The notes beneath the pieces are model-generated. The model was given only the letters and a program-made list of their open reading frames with translations. It made no database searches and was not told the origin of the DNA. From the NCBI GenBank assembly GCA_040219575.1, contig JAVJSD010000108.1, positions 1-64,000 on the forward strand: a stretch of 64,000 nucleotides of DNA. Direction: 5' to 3'. The DNA comes from JAVJSD01 sp040219575. Its GTDB lineage: Bacteria > Planctomycetota > Planctomycetia > Pirellulales > Pirellulaceae. Position 1 is the first letter of the stretch, and each line of letters opens with the position of its first letter. Both the position numbers and the translations under genes were made by a program. Of this stretch, positions 62,208-64,000 are shown piece after piece.

Positions 62208-63425
62208 ATGAACCGAAGCGAATATTGGAAGCTGCTGGGAAGGCGGATCCTCGCTCCCAAGGTGAGCGAGGAGCAGCTTGACGAGTACTTGCGCAAAATT
62301 CGCTCGGAGCTGCCCGTGCCCGTGTTCTGGCTGTTCGGCAAGGCGCAGTCGGGCAAGACGTCGTTGATTCGGGCTTTGACGGGCAGCAGCCGCGCGGAAA
62401 TCGGCAACGGCTTTCGGCCCTGCACGCGAACGGCGAATCTGTATCCGTTTCCGGACGAGGAGGACAGCTTCCTGCAGTTCCTCGACACCCGGGGGCTGGG
62501 CGAGGCCGAGTACGATCCGGCGGAAGACATGCAGGTGCTCGAGGAGCAGGCGCACTTGTTGATCGTGGTGATCAAGGCCATGGATCACGCCCAGCAGTGC
62601 GTGTTGCAGCCGCTGACCGAAATCCTCAAGACGCATCCCGACTGGCCGTTGATCGTCGTGCAGACGTCGCTGCATGAAGGTTATCCCGACGATCAGATCG
62701 ACCATCTCGACCCGTACGCCTTCAAGGAGTTTCCCTACGCAGACGAAGTGCCCAGCGACCTGGCCCGCAGCCTGAGCGCGCAGCGCGAGTGGTTCAAGGA
62801 CTACGACGCGACGTTCGTGCCGGTCGACCTGACGCTGGCCGAAGACGGCTTCGCCACCGAGCACTACGGGCTCGATGCGCTGTGGGAGGCGATCGAGGAC
62901 GCCGTGCCGCTGGGGCTGCGGAGCATGATGCAGCAAACGCGCGAAGTGCGCAAGGCGCTGCGCGGCATTTATTTTCGCACGGCGCATCCACACATTCTGT
63001 CGTATGCGATCGCCGCGGGCGCCGCCGCGGGGGTGTCGCCTCCGGTGATCGACATTCCGCTGGTGATCGCCATACAGGCCAAGATGTTTCACACCATCGC
63101 CACCGTCTACGACCAGCCGATGGACAAGCGTCGCATCGCCGAAATCGGCGGTACGCTGGGGTTGGGTTATCTCGTGCAGATCGGCGGCCGCGGGCTGCTG
63201 AAGGTGATTCCGGGATTTGGTTCGGCGGTGGCCGGGTTGTACGCGGCGGCCAGCACTTACGCGCTGGGGCGCACCCTGTGCGCCTACTTCAGCTACATGC
63301 TCAACGGCGACGTTCCCGATAAAGACGCCCTCCGTAGGCTCTACGCCGAGGAATACGAAGAAGGGCGAAAGCGGCTGCGCGTGTATCTCGAGAACCTGGT
63401 CGGCCGACAGGAAGCGTCGACGTGA
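62208..63425 (+). CDS. GTPase with DUF697-like membrane-associated C-terminal region
   Basis: ATG 62208, with GGAAC upstream, gives 405 residues; ATG 62163 is in frame. The GTPase part (about 35-260) has the P-loop GKAQSGKTSLIRALTG and switch DTRGLGEAEYD; a guanine-specificity NKxD is not obvious and may be replaced by the VVQTSLHEGY region. The C-terminal part (about 265-375) has hydrophobic helices of the DUF697 type (HILSYAIAAGAAAGVSPPVI). It likely works at the membrane with the protein encoded next, whose start overlaps its stop (GTGA). Confidence 0.85.
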   Translation: MNRSEYWKLLGRRILAPKVSEEQLDEYLRKIRSELPVPVFWLFGKAQSGKTSLIRALTGSSRAEIGNGFRPCTRTANLYPFPDEEDSFLQFLDTRGLGEAEYDPAEDMQVLEEQAHLLIVVIKAMDHAQQCVLQPLTEILKTHPDWPLIVVQTSLHEGYPDDQIDHLDPYAFKEFPYADEVPSDLARSLSAQREWFKDYDATFVPVDLTLAEDGFATEHYGLDALWEAIEDAVPLGLRSMMQQTREVRKALRGIYFRTAHPHILSYAIAAGAAAGVSPPVIDIPLVIAIQAKMFHTIATVYDQPMDKRRIAEIGGTLGLGYLVQIGGRGLLKVIPGFGSAVAGLYAAASTYALGRTLCAYFSYMLNGDVPDKDALRRLYAEEYEEGRKRLRVYLENLVGRQEAST

Positions 63426-64000
63426 ACCGTCTGAAGACCTGGTGGCTGTGCGTCGTCGTCTTGCTCTCGCTGCCGTACCTGGTGCTGTTCGCCGTCGGTT
63501 CGATCTGGCTCTACCAGTACGACGTCCTGTGGTACTGGCTGCTCTTCAGCGGCCTGTCGATGGCGGCCGGTTGGTGGCTGGCCGGCTTGCTGCGCGGCAA
63601 GACGCCGCGGCCCGACATCGCCGTCGTCAAACCGTCGCCGAATTGGGCGCCCTCCGGCGAAGCCGCATGGCAAGACGTCGAGGATCTCGCCCAGCGGATG
63701 GAGAAGCAGAACCTGAACCTCGCCAGCGGCGAAGCCCTCTGGCAAGTGCTCCACGAAGTGCTGCACACCGTGGCCGCCCACTATCGGCCCAAGTCGAAGA
63801 AGCCGGAACTCGATATCCCCCTGCCCCACGCGCTGCACATCACCGAACTGGTCGCGCGCGACCTGCGGCGGGCCACCAGCCAGTATGTTCCGGGCGCCCA
63901 TATCCTGACGATCAACGACCTACTGCAACTCAAGAAATGGACGGCCCTGGGGCAGCGGTTCTACGTGCTCTACCGCCTGGGCCGCGTGGCGGTCGATCCG
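63422..64000 (+). CDS. Membrane-anchored protein, likely GTPase partner, cut by window edge
   Basis: GTG 63422 overlaps the stop of the upstream GTPase, so translation is coupled. The 193 visible residues start with two transmembrane helices (about 9-30 and 35-58; WWLCVVVLLSLPYLVLFAVG) followed by a cytoplasmic helical region (LDIPLPHALHITELVARDLRR, VPGAHILTINDLLQL). A GTPase domain may follow beyond the window, as in similar tandem arrangements, but it cannot be seen. The frame is open at base 64000. Confidence 0.85.
   Translation, partial: MNRLKTWWLCVVVLLSLPYLVLFAVGSIWLYQYDVLWYWLLFSGLSMAAGWWLAGLLRGKTPRPDIAVVKPSPNWAPSGEAAWQDVEDLAQRMEKQNLNLASGEALWQVLHEVLHTVAAHYRPKSKKPELDIPLPHALHITELVARDLRRATSQYVPGAHILTINDLLQLKKWTALGQRFYVLYRLGRVAVDP

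Noticed and set aside
1..64000. tRNA or rRNA genes
   Set aside because: Looking for T-loop words and conserved rRNA stretches in the gaps gave nothing convincing; a dedicated search (tRNAscan-SE, Infernal) would be decisive.

Overview
The window is GC-rich bacterial chromosome that looks like a planctomycete, most likely of the Pirellulales type. Two cytochrome-like PSCyt1/PSD1 (DUF1549/DUF1553) proteins are each followed by a DUF1501 protein, three ECF sigma factors sit next to Ser/Thr kinases or an anti-sigma protein, and there are many secreted proteins of unknown function. Intergenic spaces carry paired palindromic repeats. No ribosomal operon, tRNA, prophage or CRISPR array was seen.

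Layout. The left edge holds the first codons of an ISL3-like transposase and a small secreted protein. Next come an ECF sigma/membrane kinase pair (844-3591), a Tat-exported DMFase-like protein, a small membrane protein with miaB, a hypothetical gene inside a repeat-rich stretch, and a CoA-transferase/methylmalonyl-CoA decarboxylase pair (8373-10327). A second sigma/kinase pair, whose kinase carries an FGE-like domain, runs on the minus strand (14118-10392) beside a zinc-ribbon membrane protein with four internal repeats. A potC-potD pair follows.

19.1-36.5 kb holds the two PSCyt1/PSD1 + DUF1501 modules. Between them lie an ECF sigma/FecR-HEAT anti-sigma pair, an O-methyltransferase operon and secreted proteins. 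37-39.6 kb is an incomplete complex I cluster (nuoA, nuoC, nuoD; no nuoB) followed by a frameshifted DUF3592-like gene. 40-54.5 kb has secreted or lipoprotein genes (HEAT repeats, a propeller-like protein, helical repeats), a third membrane kinase and a uxaE-like epimerase. 54.5-64 kb has housekeeping genes: polyprenyl synthase, moaC, an HTH-receiver regulator, a MaoC-like hydratase, tpx, a lysine-rich mini-histone, a plsC-cdsA phospholipid operon, and two coupled genes, the first a GTPase, running off the right edge.

The most unusual material is in the repeats. Palindrome pairs show compensatory substitutions that keep hairpins intact. One palindrome lies inside the 5' end of potD. Short tandem duplications span stop codons at three genes, and 15-bp minisatellites occur both in and between genes. 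I did not find a clearly new multi-gene defence or biosynthetic system. The most plausible undescribed elements are the structured repeat families and the two membrane kinases that share a six-helix C-terminal region.
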